A DNA stretch of 64,000 nt, taken from the NCBI GenBank assembly GCA_013339895.1, contig JABACO010000014.1, positions 4,873,950 to 4,937,949 of the forward strand, written 5' to 3'. A model generated the notes under the pieces. That model was given only the letters and a program-made list of their open reading frames with translations. It made no database searches and was not told the origin of the DNA. Both the position numbers and the translations under genes were made by a program. This stretch comes from Ephydatia muelleri (lineage: Eukaryota > Porifera > Demospongiae > Spongillida > Spongillidae). Positions 12,961-28,590 of this stretch are shown in pieces. The number at the start of each line of letters is the position of its first letter. Within the stretch, counting starts at the first letter, position 1.

Positions 12961-15085
12961 CTTGTGCAATGCATTAGGATTGCATTGCTTATGATAAGCG
13001 TAGTTGTCTAATTCATTGGGATTGCATTGCTTATGATAAGCATAGTTGCACCATGCATTAGGATTGCATTGCTTATGATCAGCATAGTTGTGTTTTGCAT
13101 TGGGATTTCATTGCTTATGATATGCATTGATGTGCAATGCTTTGGGAATGCATTGCTTATAATAAGCATACTTGTGCAATGCATAAGGGTTGCAAAGCTT
13201 ATGATAAGCATAGTTGTTCAATGCATTAGAAGTGAATTAGCAACGCATTGGAATTAAATTGCTTTTATAAGCATCGTTGTGCCTTGCAAAAGAAATTAAA
13301 TAGAAGTGGATTGGATTTAGAATGCTTATAATAAACATAGTTGTGAAATCCATTGGGATTGCATTTCTTATGATAAACATACTTGTGCAATGCATTAGGA
13401 TTGCATTGCTTATGATAAGCATAGTTGTGCAATGCATTGGGATTGCATTGCATATGATAAGCATACTTGTGCAATGCATTAGGATTGCATTGCTTATGAT
13501 AAGCATACTTGTGAAATGCAGTAGGTATGATAAGAATAGTTGTGCAATGGAATAGAATTAAACTAGCAATGCATTAGAATTAAATTGCTTATTAAAGCAT
13601 CGTTGTGCAATGCATTAGGATTGCATTGCTTATGATAAGCATAGTTGTCAAAACCATTGGGATTGCATTTCTTATGATAAACACACTTGTGCAATGCATT
13701 ACGATTGCATTGCTTATGATAAGCATAGTTGTGCAATGCATTGGGATTGCATTGCATATGATAAGGATACTTGTGCAATGCATTAGGATTGCATTGCTTA
13801 TGATAAGCATACTTGTGTAATGCATTGGGATTGCATTGCTTATGATAAGAATTGATGTGCAATGCTTTGGGATTGCATAAGCATACTTGTGCAATGCATT
13901 AGGATTGCGTTGCTTATGATAAGCATACTTATTCAATGCATTAGAAGTGAATTAGCAACGCATTAGAATTCAATAGCTTTTGATCAGCATAGTTGTGCAA
14001 TGCATTAGGAATGCATTGATAATATTAAGAATAATTGTGCAATGCATTGGGATTTCATTGCTTATGATAAGGATACTTCAGCTATGCATTAGGATTGCAT
14101 TGCTTATGATAAGCATAGTTATTCCAATGCATTAGAAATAAATTAGCAATGCATTGGAATTAAATTGCATAATAATAAGCATCGTTGTGCAATGCATTAG
14201 GACTGCATTGCTTACGATCAGCATAGTTGTGCAATGCGTTGGGATTGTATTGCTTATGATAAGCATACTTGTGAAATGCATTAGGTATGATAAGAATAGT
14301 TGTGCAATGCAATAGAATTAAACAAGCAATGCATTAGAATTAAATTGCTTATTAAAGCATCGTTGTGCAATGCATTAGGATTGCATTGCTTATGATAAGC
14401 ATAGTTGTCAAAACCATTGGGATTGCATTTCTTATGATAAACATACTTGTGCAATGCATTAGGATTGCATTGCTTATGATAAGCATAGTTGTGCAATGCA
14501 TTGGGATTGAATTGCATATGATAAGGATACTTGTGCAATGCATTAGGATTGCATTGCTTATGATAAGCATAGTTGCACCATGCAATAGAATTGCATTGCT
14601 TATGATTAGCATAGTTGTGCCATGCAATAGAAATAAATTAGCAATGCTTTGGAATAAAATTGCTTATGATGAACATAGTTGTGCTATGCAATTGAAATCA
14701 ATAAGCAATGCATTGGAATTAAAATGCCTATGATCAGCATAGTTGTGCAATGCATTAGGATTGCATTGCTTACGATCAGCATAGTTGTGTAATGCATTGG
14801 GATTGCATTGCTTATGATAAGCATTGATGAGCATTGTTTTGGGATTGCATTGCATATAATAAGCATACTTGTGCAATGCATTAGGATTGCATTGCTTATG
14901 ATAAACATAGTTATTCAATGCATTAGAAGTGAATTAGCAATGCATTGGAATTAAATTGCTTATGATCAGCATAGTTGTGCAATGCATTAGGAATGCATTG
15001 CTTATGATAAGCATAGTTGTCCAATTCATTTGGATTGCAATGCTTATCATAAGCATAGTTGTGCCATGCATTAGCATTGCATTGC
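12961..15085 (+). repeat. Satellite block G3
   Basis: G-type block of about 2.1 kb. Its first ~250 bp are nearly identical to the starts of the G blocks at 16.1, 17.8, 20.0, 28.6 and 30.9 kb. Confidence 0.85.
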
Positions 15086-16098
15086 ACAACGATGCTTTCA
15101 TAAGCAATTTAATTCCAATGCATTGTTAATTAATTTCTATTGCATTGTACAACTATTCTTATCATACCTAATGCATTTCACAAGTATGCTTATCATAAAC
15201 AATGTAATCCCAAGACATTGCGCAACTATGCTGATCATATGCAATGCAATCCTAAAGCATAGCACAACTATGCTTATCATATGCAATTCAATTCCAATGC
15301 ATTGCTAATTTATTTCTAATGCATTGGAAAACTATGCTTATCATAATCCTAATGCATTTCTCAAGTATGCTTATTATAAGCAAAGCAATCGCAATGCATT
15401 GCACAACTATGCTTATCATAAGCAATGCAATCCCAATGCATTGCACAACTATGCTTATCATAAGCAATGCATTCCTAATGCATTGCTCAACTATGCTGAT
15501 CATAAACAATGTTATTTCCAATGCATAGCTAATTTATTTCTATTGCATTGCACAACTTTGCTTATCATAAGCAATGCATTGCTAAAGCATCGGACAACAA
15601 TGCTTATCATAAGCAATGCAATCCTAATGAATTGGACAACTGTGATTATCATAAGCAATGCTATCCTAATGCATTGCACAATTATGCATATCATAAGCAA
15701 TGCATTCCCAATGCATTCCTCATTGATATCAATTGCATTGCACAACTATGCTTATCATATGCAATGCAGTACTAATGCATGGCACAACTATGATTATCAT
15801 AAGCAATGCAATCCTAATGCAATGCACAACAATGCTTATCATAAGCATTTTAATTCACATGCATTACAATTTAATTTCTTTTGCAATGCACAACGATGCT
15901 TATAACATAAGCAATTTAATTCCATTGCATTCCTCATTGCACAAGTCTGCATATGATAAGCAATGCAATCCTTATGCATAGCACAACTATGCTTATCATA
16001 AGCAATTTAGTTCCAATGCATTACTATTGTATTTCTATTGCATTGAACAACTATGCTTATCATAAGCAATGCAATCCCAATGCATTGCACAACTATGC
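15086..16098 (-). repeat. Satellite block C3
   Basis: About 1 kb, closely similar to block C2 from end to end, which marks a higher-order repeat unit of about 3.1 kb (12.95-16.09 kb). Confidence 0.85.
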
Positions 16099-17155
16099 TT
16101 GTGCAATGCATTAGGATTGCATTGCTTATGATAAGCGTAGTTGTCTAATTCATTGGGATTGCATTGCTTATGATAAGCATAGTTGCACCATGCATTAGGA
16201 TTGCATTGCTTATGATCAGCATAGTTGTGTTTTGCATTGGGATTTCATTGCTTATGATATGCATTGATGTGCAATGCTTTGGGAATGCATTGCTTATAAT
16301 AAGCATACTTGTGCAATGCATTAGGATTGCAAAGCTTATGATAAGCATAGTTATTCAATGCATTAGAAGTGAATTAGCAACGCATTAGAATTAATTTGCT
16401 TTTATAAGCATCGTTGTGCCTTGCAAAAGAAATTAAATAGAAGTGGATTGGATTTAGAATGCTTATAATAAACATAGTTGTGAAATCCATTGGGATTGCA
16501 TTTCTTATGATAAACATACTTGTGCAATGCATTAGGATTGCATTGCTTATGATAAGCATAGTTGTGCAATGCATTGGGATTGCATTGCATATGATAAGGA
16601 TACTTGTGCAATGCATTAGGATTGCATTGCTTATGATAAGCATAGTTGTACCATGCAATAGAATTGCATTGCTTATGATAAGCTTAGTTGTGCAATGCAA
16701 TAGAAATAAATTAGCAATGCTTTGGAATAAAATTGCTAATGATGAACATAGTTGTGCAATGCAAATGAAATCAATAAGCAATGCATTGGAATTAAAATGC
16801 CTATGATCAGCATAGTTGTGCAATGCATTAGGATTGCATTGCTTATGATAAGCATAGTTGTGTAATGCATTGGGATTGCATTGCTTATGATAAGCATTGA
16901 TGAGCATTGTTTGGGGATTGCATTGCATATAATAAGCACACTTGTGCAATGCATTAGGATTGCATTCCTTATGATAAGCATAGTTATTCAATGCATTAGA
17001 AGGGAAATAGCAATGCATTGTAATTAAATTGCTTATGATCAGCATAGTTGTGCAATGCATTAGGAATGCATTGCTTATGATAAACATAGTTGTCCAATTC
17101 ATTTGGATTGCAATGCTTATCATAATCATAGTTGTGCCATGCATTAGCATTGCAT
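16099..17155 (+). repeat. Satellite block G4
   Basis: G-type block. It begins like G3 and lacks the central ~1 kb of that block. Read on the other strand it is free of stops for 268 codons (16374-17180), a by-product of the repeat. Confidence 0.85.
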
Positions 17156-17793
17156 TGCACAACGATGCTTTCATAAGCAATTTAACTCCAATGCATTGTT
17201 AATTAATTTCTATTGCATTGTACAATTATTCTTATCATACCTAATGCATTTCACAAGTATGCTTATCATAAACAATGTAATCCCAAGACATTGCGCAACT
17301 ATGCTGATCATATGCAATGCAATCCTAAAGCATAGCACAACTATGCTTATCATATGCAATTCAATTCCAATGCATTGCTCTGATTTATTTCTATTGCATT
17401 GCACAACTTTGCTTATCATAAGCAATGCATTGCTGATGCATCGGACAACAATGCTTATCATAAGCAATGCAATCCTAATGAATTGGACAACTGTGATTAT
17501 CATAAGCAATGCTATCCTAATGCATTGCACAATAATGCTTATCATAAGCAATGCAATCCCAATGCATTTCTAATTGATTTGAATTCCATTGCACAACTAT
17601 GCTTATCATATGCAATGCAGTGCTAATGCATGGCACAACTCTGCGTATGATAAGCAATGCAATCCTTATGAATAGAACAACTATGCTTATCATAAGCAAT
17701 TTAATTCCAATGCATTACTATTGTATTTCTATTGCATTGAACAACTATGCTTATCATAAGCAATGCAATCCCAATGCATTGCACAACTATGCT
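17156..17793 (-). repeat. Satellite block C4
   Basis: A shorter version of C2/C3 with an internal deletion joined by the CTCTGATTTATTTC word. It ends at the standard switch at 17785. Confidence 0.85.
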
Positions 17794-18827
17794 TGTGCAA
17801 TGCATTAGGATTGCATTGCTTATGATAAGCGTAGTTGTCTAATTCATTGGGATTGCATTGCTTATGATAAGCATAGTTGCACCATGCATTAGGATTGCAT
17901 TGCTTATGATCAGCATAGTTGGGTTTTGCATTGGGATTTCATTGCTTATGATATGCATTGATGTGCAATGCATTGGGAATGCGTTGCTTATAAGAAGCAT
18001 ACTTGTGCAATGCATTAGGATTGCAAAGCTTATGATAAGCATAGTTATTCAATGCATTAGAAGTGAATTAGCAATGCATTAGAATTAAATTGCTTATTGA
18101 AGCATTGTTGTGCAATGCATTAGGATTACATTGCTTATGATAAGCATAGTTATCAAAACCATTGGGATTGCATTTCTTATGATAAACACACTTGTGCAAT
18201 GCATTAGGATTGCATTGCTTATGATAAGCATAGTTGTGCAATGCATTGGGATTGCATTGCATATGATAAGGATACTTGTGCAATGCATTAGGATTGCTTT
18301 GCTTATGATAAGCATAGTTGAACCATGATATAGAATTGCATTGCTTATGATAAGCATAGTTGTGCAATGCAATAGAAATAAATTAGCAATGCTTTGGAAT
18401 AAAATTGCTTATGATGAACATAGTTGTGCAATGCAAATGAAATCAATAAGCAATGCATTGGAATTAAAATGCCTATGATCAGCATAGTTGTGCAATGCAT
18501 TAGGATTGCATTGCTCATGATAAGCATAGTTGTGTAATTCATTGGGATTGCATTGCTTATGATAAGCATTGATGAGCATTGTTTGGGGATTGCATTGCAT
18601 ATAATAAGCATACTTGTGCAATGCATTAGGATTGCATTGCTTATGATAAGCATAGTTATTCAATGCATTAGAAGGGAATTAGCAATGCATTGTAATTAAA
18701 TTGCTTATGATCAGCATAGTTGTGCAATGCATTAGGAATGTATTGCTTATGAAAAACATAGTAGTCCAATTCATTTGGATTGCAATGCTTATCATAATCA
18801 TAGTTGTGCCATGCATTAGCATTGCAT
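17794..18827 (+). repeat. Satellite block G5
   Basis: G-type block nearly collinear with G4. It ends at the standard junction at 18808, in which CTTTCATAAGC has become CTATCATAAGC. Confidence 0.85.
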
Positions 18828-19998
18828 TGCACAACGATGCTATCATAAGCAATTTAATTCCAATGCATTGTTAATTAATTTCTATTGCATTGTACAACTA
18901 TTCTTATCATACCTAATGCATTTGAAAGTATGCTTATCATAAACAATGTAATCCCAAGACATTGCGCAACTATGCTGATCATATGCAATGCAATCCTAAA
19001 GCATAGCACAACTATGCTTATCATATGCAATTCAATTCCAATGCATTGCTCTGATTTATTTCTAATGCATTGGAAAACTATGCTTATCATAATCCTAATG
19101 CATTTCTCAAGTATGCTTATTATAAGCAAAGCAATCGCAATGCATTGCACAAAGTCTATGCTTATCATAAGCAATGCAATCCCAATGCATTGCACAACTA
19201 TGCTTATCATAAGCAATGCATTCCTAATGCATTGCACAACTATGCTGATCATAAGCAATGTTAATTCCAATGCATAGCTAATTTATTTCTATTGCATTGC
19301 ACAACTTTGCTTATCATAAGCAATGCATTGCTAATGCATCGGACAACAATGCTTATCATAAGCAATGCAATCCTAATGAATTGGACAACTGTGATTATCA
19401 TATGCAATGCTATCCTAATGCATTGCACAATAATGCTTATCATAAGCAATGCAATCCCAATGCATTTCTAATTGATTTGAATTCCATTGCACAACTATGC
19501 TTATCATATGCAATGCAGTGCTAATGCATGGCACAACTCTGCGTATGATAAGCAATGCAATCCTTATGAATAGAACAACTATGCTTATCATAAGCAATTT
19601 AATTCCAATGCATTACTATTGTATTTCTATTGCATTGCACAACTATGCTTATCATATGCAATGCAGTGCTAATGCATGGCACAACTATGATTATCATAAG
19701 CAATGCAATCCTAATGCAATGCACAACAATGCTTATCATAAGCATTTTAATTCACATGCATTACAATTTAATTTCTTTTGCAATGCACAACGATGCTTAC
19801 TTATAACATAAGCAATTTAATTCCATTGCATTCCTCATTGCACAACTCTGCGTATGATAAGCAATGCAATCCTTATGCATAGCACAACTATGCTTATCAT
19901 AAGCAATTTAATTCCAATGCATTACTATTGTATTTCTATTGCATTGAACAACTATGCTTATCATAAGCAATGCAATCCCAATGCATTGCACAACTATG
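18828..19998 (-). repeat. Satellite block C5
   Basis: C-type block with the CTCTGATTTATTTC join and a rare ACAAAGTCTATGC variant also found at 30.18 and 34.03 kb. This shows that those copies share recent ancestry. Confidence 0.85.
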
Positions 19999-22900
19999 CT
20001 TGTGCAATGCATTAGGATTGCATTGCTTATGATAAGCGTAGTTGTCTAATTCATTGGGATTGCATTGCTTATGATAAGCATAGTTGCACCATGCATTAGG
20101 ATTGCATTGCTTATGATCAGCATAGTTGGGTTTTGCATTGGGATTTCATTGCTTATGATAAGCATAGTTGTGCAATGCAATAGAAATAAATTAGCAATGC
20201 TTTGGAATAAATTTGCTCATGATAAACATAGTTGTGCAATGCAATCGAAATACATCAGCAATGCATTGGAATTAAATTGCCTATGATCAGCATAGTAGTG
20301 CAATGCATTAGGATTGCATTGCTTATGATAAGCATAGTTGTGTAATGCATTGGGATTGCATTGCTTATGATAAGCATTGATGTGCAATGCTTTGGGATTG
20401 CATAAGCATACTTGTGCAATGCATTAGGATTGCGTTGCTTATGATAAGCATACTTATTCAATGCATTAGAAGTGAATTAGCATCGCATTGGAATTCAATA
20501 GCTTTTGATCAGCATAGTTGTGCAATGCATTAGGAATGCATTGATAATATTAAGAATAATTGTGCAATGCATTGGGATTTCATTGCTTATGATAAGGATA
20601 CTTCAGCTATGCATTAGGATTGCATTGCTTATGATAAGCATAGTTGCACCATGCATTAGGATTGCATTGCTTATGATCAGCATAGTTGTGTTTTGCATTG
20701 GGATTTCATTGCTTATGATATGCATTGATGTGCAATGCTTTGGGAATGCATTGCTTATAATAAGCATACTTGTGCAATGCATTAGAATTGCAAAGCTTAT
20801 GATAAGCATAGTTATTCAATGCATTAGAAGTGAATTAGCAACGCATTGGAATTAAATTGCTTTTATAAGCATCGTTGTGCATTGCAAAAGAAATTAAATA
20901 GAAATGCATTGGAATTAAAATGCTTATAATAAACATAGTTGTGCAATCCATTGGCATTGCATTTCTTATGATAAGCATACTTGTGCAATGCATTAGGATT
21001 GCATTGCTTATGATAAGCATAGTTGTGCAATGCATTGGGATTGCATTGCTTATGATAAGCATGGTTGTTCCTATTATTAATATATTAGCAATGCATAAGA
21101 ATTACATTGCTAATGATAAGCATAGTTGTGCAATGCATTAGGATTGCATTGCTTATGATAAGCGTAGTTGTCTAATTCATGGGGATTGCAATGCTTATGA
21201 TAAGCATAGTTGCACCATGCAATAGAATTGCATTGCTTATGATAAGCATAGTTGTGCAATGCAATAGAAATAAATTAGCAATGCTTTGGAATAGATTTGC
21301 TCATGATAAACATAGTTGAGCAATGCAATCGAAATACATCAGCAATGCATTGGAATTAAATTGCCTATGATCATCATAGTAGTGCAATGCATTAGGATTG
21401 CATTGCTTATGATAAGCATAGTTGTGTAATGCATTGGGATTGCATTGCTTATGATAAGAATTGATGTGCAATGCTTTGGGATTGCATAAGCATGCTTGTG
21501 CAATGCATTAGGATTGCGTTGCTTATGATAAGCATAGTTATTCCAATGCATTAGAAATAAATTAGCAATGCATTGGAATTAAATTGCATCATAAGCATCG
21601 TTGTGCAATGCATTAGGATTACATTGCTTACGATCAGCATAGTTGTGCAATGCGTTGGGATTGTATTGCTTATGATAAGCATACTTGTGAAATGCATTAG
21701 GTATGATAAGAATGGTTGTGCAATGCAATAGAATTAAACTAGCAATGCATTAGAATTAAATTGCTTATTAAAGCATAGTTGTGCAATGCATTAGGATTGC
21801 ATTGCATATGATTAGCATATTTGTCAAAACCATTGGGATTGCATTTCTTATGATGAACATACTTGTGCAATGCATTAGGATTGCATTGCTTATGATAAGC
21901 ATAGTTGTGCAATGGATTGGGATTGTATTGAATATGATAAGGATACTTGTGCAATGCATTAGGATTGCATTGCTTATGATAAGCATAGTTGCACCATGCA
22001 ATAGAATTGCATTGCTTATGATAAGCATAGTTGTGCAATGCAATAGAAATAAATTAGCAATGCTTTGGTATAAATTTGCTCATGATAAACATAGTTGTGC
22101 AATGCAATCGAAATACAACAGCAATGCATTGGAATTAAATTGCCTATGATCAGCATAGTAGTGCAATGCATTAGGATTGCATTGCTTATGATAAGCATAG
22201 TTGTGTAATGCATTGGGATTGCATTGCTTATGATAAGAATTGATGTGCAATGCTTTGGGATTGCATAAGCATACTTGTGCAATGCATTAGGATTGCGTTG
22301 ATTATGATAAGCATACTTATTCAATGCATTAGAAGTGAATTAGCAACGCATTGGAATTCAATTGCTTTTGAGCAGCATAGTTGTGCAATGCATTAGGAAT
22401 GCATTGATAATATTAAGAATAATTGTGCAATGCATTGGGATTTCATTGCTTATGATAAGGATACTTCAGCTATGCATTAGGATTGCATTGCTTATGATAA
22501 GCATAGTTATTCCAATGCATTAGAAATAAATTAGCAATGCTTTGGAATTAAATTGCATAATAAGCATCGTTGTGCAATGCATTAGGACTGCATTGCTTAC
22601 GATCAGCATAGTTGTGCAATGCGTTGGGATTGTATTGCTTATGATAAGCATACTTGTGAAATGCATTAGGTATGATAAGAATAGTTGTGCAATGCAATAG
22701 AATTAAACTAGCAATGCATTAGAATTAAATTGCTTACTATAAGCATAGTTGTCAAAACCATTGGGATTGCATTTCTTATGATAAACATACTTGTGCAATG
22801 CATTAGGATTGCATTGCTTATGATAAGCATAGTTGTGCAATGCATTGGGATTGCATTGCATATGATAAGGATACTTGTGCAATGCATTAGGATTGCATTG

Positions 22901-23425
22901 CTTATGATAAGCATAGTTGCACCATGCAATAGAATTGCATTGCTTATGATAAGCATAGTTGTGCCATGCAATAGAAATAAATTAGCAATGCTTTGGAATA
23001 AAACTGCTTATGATGAACATAGTTGTGCAATGCAATTGAAATCAATAAGCAATGCATTGGAATTAAAATGCCTATGATCAGCATAGTTGTGCAATGCATT
23101 AGGATTGCATTGCTTACGATCAGCATAGTTGTGTAATGCATTGGGATTGCATTGCTTATGACAAGCATTGATGAGCATTGTTTTGGGATTGCATTTCATA
23201 TAATAAGCATACTTGTGCAATGCATTAGGATTGCATTGCTTATGATAAACATAGTGATTCAATGCATTAGAAGTGAATTAGCAATGCATTGGAAATAAAT
23301 TGCTTATGATCAGCAAAGTTGTGCAATGCATTAGGGATGCATTGCTTATGATAAGCATAATTGTCCAATTCATTTGGATTGCAATGCTTATCATAAGCAT
23401 AGTTGTGCCATGCATTAGCATTGCA
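19999..23425 (+). repeat. Satellite block G6, longest single-orientation block
   Basis: About 3.4 kb of G-type units. The stretch 20.62-22.9 kb is duplicated almost identically at 30.94-33.25 kb in the same orientation (offset about 10.32 kb). Confidence 0.85.
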
Positions 23426-25228
23426 TTGCACAACGATGCTTTCATAAGCAATTTAATTCCAATGCATTGTCAATTAATTTCTATTGCATTGTACAACTAT
23501 TCTTATCATACCTAATGCATTTCACAAGTATGCTTATCATAAACAATGTAATCCCAAGACATTGCGCAACTATGCTGATCATATGCAATGCAATCCTAAA
23601 GCATAGCACAACTATGCTTATCATATGCAATTCAATTCCAATGCATTGCTAATTTATTTCTAATGCATTGCACAACTATGCTTATCATATGCAATGCAGT
23701 GCTAATGCATGGCACAACTATGATTATCATAAGCAATGCAATCCTAATGCAATGCACAACAATGCTTATCTTAAGCATTTTAATTCAAATGCATTACAAT
23801 TTAAATTCTTTTGCAATGCACAACGATGCTTATAATATGCAATTTAATTCCAATGCATTGCTAATTTATTTCTAATGCATTAGAATAACAATGCTTATCA
23901 TAAGCAATGCAATCCTAATGCATAGCTGAAGTATCCTTATCATAAGCAATGAAATCCCAATGCATTGCACAATTATTCTTAATATTAGCAATGCATTCCT
24001 AATGCATTGCACAACTATGCTGATCAAAAGCTATTGAATTCCAATGCGTTGCTAATTCACTTCTAATGCATTGAAAAAGTATGCTTATCATAAGCAACGC
24101 AATCCAAATGCATTGCACAAGTATGCTTATTATAAGCAATGCAATCCCAATGCATTACACAACTATGCTTATCATAAGCAATGCAATCCTAATGCATTGC
24201 ACTATTATGCTGATCATAGGCAATTTAATTCCAATGCATTGCTGATGTATTTCGATTGTATTGCACAACTATGTTTATCATGAGCAAATTTATTCCAAAG
24301 CATTGCTAATTTATTGCTATTGCATTGCACAACTATGCTTATCATAAGCAATGCAATTCTATTGCATGGTGCAACTATGCTTATCATAAGGAATGCAATC
24401 CCAATGAATTAGACAACTACGCTTATAATAAGCAATGCAATCCTAATGCATTGCACTACTATTCTTATCATTAGCAATTTAATTCCTATGCATTGCTAAT
24501 TAATTTCTAATGCATTGGAAAAATATGCTTATCATAATCCTAATGCATTTCTCAAGTATGCTTATTATAAACAAAGCAATCGCAATGCATTAGATAACTA
24601 CGCTTATAATAAGCAATGCAATCCTAATGCATTGCACAACTATGCTTATCATTAGCAATGCAATCCCAATGCATTGCACAACTATGCTTATCATAAGCAA
24701 TGCAGTCCTAATGCATTGCACAAGTATGCTTATCATATGTAATGCAATCCCAATGCATTGCACAACTATGCTTATCATAAGCAATGCAATCCTAATGCAT
24801 TGCACAGGTATGCTTATCATAAGAAATGCAATCCCAATGGATTGCACAACTATGTTTACTATAAGCATTATAATTCCAATGCATTACTATTTAATTTCTT
24901 TTGCAATGCACAACGATGCTTATAAAAGCAATTTAATTCCAATGCGTTGCTAATTCACTTCTAATGCATTGAATAACTATGCTTATCATAAGCTTTGCAA
25001 TCCTAATGCATTGCACAAGTATGCTTATTATAAGCAATGCATTCCCAAAGCATTGCACATCAATGCATATCATAAGCAATGAAATCCCAATGCAAAACAC
25101 AACTATGCTGATCATAAGCAATGCAATCCTAATGCATGGTGCAACTATGCTTATGATAAGCAATGCAATCCCAATGAATTAGACAACTACGCTTATCATA
25201 AGCAATGCAATCCTAATGCATTGCACAA
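23426..25228 (-). repeat. Satellite block C6
   Basis: About 1.8 kb of C-type units. Parts match C1 (10.3-11.4 kb) and C10 (34.4-35.3 kb). Confidence 0.85.
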
Positions 25229-25448
25229 GCATAGTTGTGCAATGCATTGGGATTGCATTGCTTATGATAAGCATAGTTGTTCAATGCAATAGAAATACAA
25301 TAGTAATGCATTGGAATTGAATTGCTTATGATCAGCAAAGTTGTGCAATGCATTAGGAATGCATTGCTTATGATAAGCATAGTTGTCCAATTCATTTGGA
25401 TTGCAATGCTTATCATAAGCATAGTTGTGCCATGCATTAGCATTGCAT
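25229..25448 (+). repeat. Satellite block G7
   Basis: The smallest block, about 220 bp, bounded by a CACAAGCATAG-type switch on the left and the standard G-to-C junction at 25429. Confidence 0.85.
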
Positions 25449-26200
25449 TGCACAACGATGCTTTCATAAGCAATTTAATTCCAATGCATTCCTAATTGAT
25501 TTCAATTGCATTGCATAACTATGCTTATCATATGCAATGCAATTCTGTTGCATGGTGCAACTATGCTAATCATAAGCAATGCAATCCCAATGAATTAGAC
25601 AACTACGCTTATCATAAGCAATGCAATCCTAATGCATTGCACAACTATGCTTATCATTAGAAATTTAATTCTTATGCATTGCTAATATATTTATATTAGG
25701 AATAACCATGCTTATCATAAGCAATGCAATCCTAATGCATTGCACAAGTATGCTTATCATATGCAATGCAATCCCAATGCTTTGCACTACTATGCTTATC
25801 ATAAGCAATGCATTCCTAATGCATTGCACAACTATGTTTATTATAAGCATTTTAATTCCAATGCATTTCTATTTAATTTCTTTTGCAATGCACAACGATG
25901 CTTATAAAAGCAATTTAATTCCAATGCGTTGCTAATTCACTTCTAATGCATTGAATAACTATGCTTATCATAAGCTTATGCATTGCACAAGTATGCTTAT
26001 TATAAGCAATGCATTCCCAAAGCATTGCACATCAATGCATATCATAAGCAATAAAATCCCATTGCAAAATACAACTATGCTGATCATAAGCAATGCAATC
26101 TTAATGCATGGTGCAACTATGCTTATCATAAGCAATGCAATCCCAATGAATTAGACAACTACGCTTATCATAAGCAATGCAATCCTAATGCATTGCACAA
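25449..26200 (-). repeat. Satellite block C7
   Basis: C-type block ending in the same TTAGACAACTACGC sequence before the switch as C1 and C6. Confidence 0.85.
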
Positions 26201-27616
26201 GCTTAGTTGTGCAATGCATTGGGATTGCATTGCTTATGATAAGCATAGTTGTTCAATGCAATAGAAATACAATAGTAATGCATTGGAATTAAATTGCTTA
26301 TGATAAGCATAGTTGTGCTATGCATGAGGATTGCATTGCTTATGATACGCAGAGTTGTGCAATGAGGAATGCAATGGAATTAAATTGCTTATGTTATAAG
26401 CATCGTTGTGCATTGCAAAAGAAATTAAATTGTAATGCCTTTGAATTAAAATGCTTATGATAAGCATTGTTGTGCATTGCATTAGGATTGCATTGCTTAT
26501 GATAATCATAGTTGTGCCATGCATTAGCACTGCATTGCATATGATAAGCATAGTTGTGCAATGCAATTTTAATCAATTAGGAATGCATTGGGATTGCATT
26601 GCTTATGATAAGCATAATTGTGCAATGCATTAGGATAGCATTGCTTATGATAATCACAGTTGTCCAATTCATTAGGATTGCATTGCTTATGATAAGCATT
26701 GTTGTCCGATGCATTAGCAATGCATTGCTTATGATAAGCAAAGTTGTGCAATGCAATAGAAATAAATTAGCTATGCATTGGAATTAACATTGCTTATGAT
26801 CAGCATAGTTGTGCAATGCATTAGGAATGCATTGCTTATGATAAGCATAGTTGTGCAATGCATTGGGATTGCATTGCTTATGATAAGCATAGTTGTCAAA
26901 ACCATTGGGATTGCATTTCTAATGATAAACATACTTGTGCAATGCATTAGGATTGCATTGCTTATGATAAGCATAGTTGTCAAAACCATTGGGATTGCAT
27001 TTCTAATGATAAAAATACTTGTGCAATGCATTAGGATTGCATTGCTTATGATAAGCATAGTTGTGCAATGCATTGGGATTGCATTGCATATATATGATAA
27101 GCATAGTTGCACCATGCAATAGAATTGCATTGCTTATGATTAGCATAGTTGTGCCATGCAATAGAAATAAATTAGCAATGCTTTGGAATAAAATTGCTTA
27201 TGATGAACATAGTTGTGCAATGCAATTGAAATCAATAAGCAATGCATTGGAATTAAAATGCCTATGATCAGCATAGTTGTGCAATGCATTAGGATTGCAT
27301 TGCTTACGATCAGCATAGTTGTGTAATGCATTGGGATTGCATTGCTTATGATAAGCATTGATGAGCATTGTTTTGGGATTGCATTGCATATAATAAGCAT
27401 ACTTGTGCAATGCATTAGGATTGCATTGCTTATGATAAGCATAGTTATTCAATGCATTAGATGTGAATTAGCAATGCATTGGAATTAAATTGCTTATGAT
27501 CAGCAAAGTTGTGCAATGCATTAGGAATGCATTGCTTATGATAAGCATAATTGTCCAATTCATTTGGATTGCAATGCTTATCAATAGCATAGTTGTGCCA
27601 TGCATTAGCATTGCAT
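26201..27616 (+). repeat. Satellite block G8
   Basis: G-type block. Two consecutive copies of a variant carrying TTGTCAAAACCATTGGG show local tandem duplication at 26.88-27.01 kb. Confidence 0.85.
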
Positions 27617-28590
27617 TGCACAACGATGCTTTCATAAGCAATTTAATTCCAATGCATTGTTAATTAATTTCTATTGCATTGTACAACTATTCTTATCATA
27701 CCTAATGCATTTCACAAGTATGCTTATCATAAACAATGTAATCCCAAGACATTGCGCAACTATGCTGATCATATGCAATGCAATCCTAAAGCATAGCACA
27801 ACTATGCTTATCATATGCAATTCAATTCCAATGCATTGCTAATTTATTTCTAATGCATTGGAAAACTATGCTTATCATAATCCTAATGCATTTCTCAAGT
27901 ATGCTTATTATAAGCAAAGCAATCGCAATGCATTGCACAACTATGCTTATCATAAGCAATGCATTCCTAATGCATTGCACAACTATGCTGATCATAAACA
28001 ATGTTATTTCCAATGCATAGCTAATTTATTTCTATTGCATTGCACAACTTTGCTTATCATAAGCAATGCATTGCTAAAGCATCGGACAACAATGCTTATC
28101 ATAAGCAATGCAATCCTAATGAATTGGACAACTGTGATTATCATAAGCAATGCTATCCTAATGCATTGCACAATTATGCTTATCATAAGCAATGCAATCC
28201 CAATGCATTCCTAATTGATTTCAATTGCATTGCACAACTATGCTTATCATATGCAATGCAGTACTAATGCATGGCACAACTATGATTATCATAAGCAATG
28301 CAATCCTAATGCAATGCACAACAATGCTTATCATAAGCATTTTAATTCACATGCATTACAATTTAATTTCTTTTGCAATGCACAACGATGCTTAAAACAT
28401 AAGCAATTTAATTCCATTGCATTCCTCATTGCACAACTCTGCGTATGATAAGCAATGCAATCCTTATGCATAGCACAACTATGCTTATCATAAGCAATTT
28501 AGTTCCAATGCATTACTATTGTATTTCTATTGCATTGAACAACTATGCTTATCATAAGCAATGCAATCCCAATTCATTGCACAACTATGC
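27617..28590 (-). repeat. Satellite block C8
   Basis: Collinear with C2/C3, missing one 42-bp unit near 27.93 kb. Confidence 0.85.
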
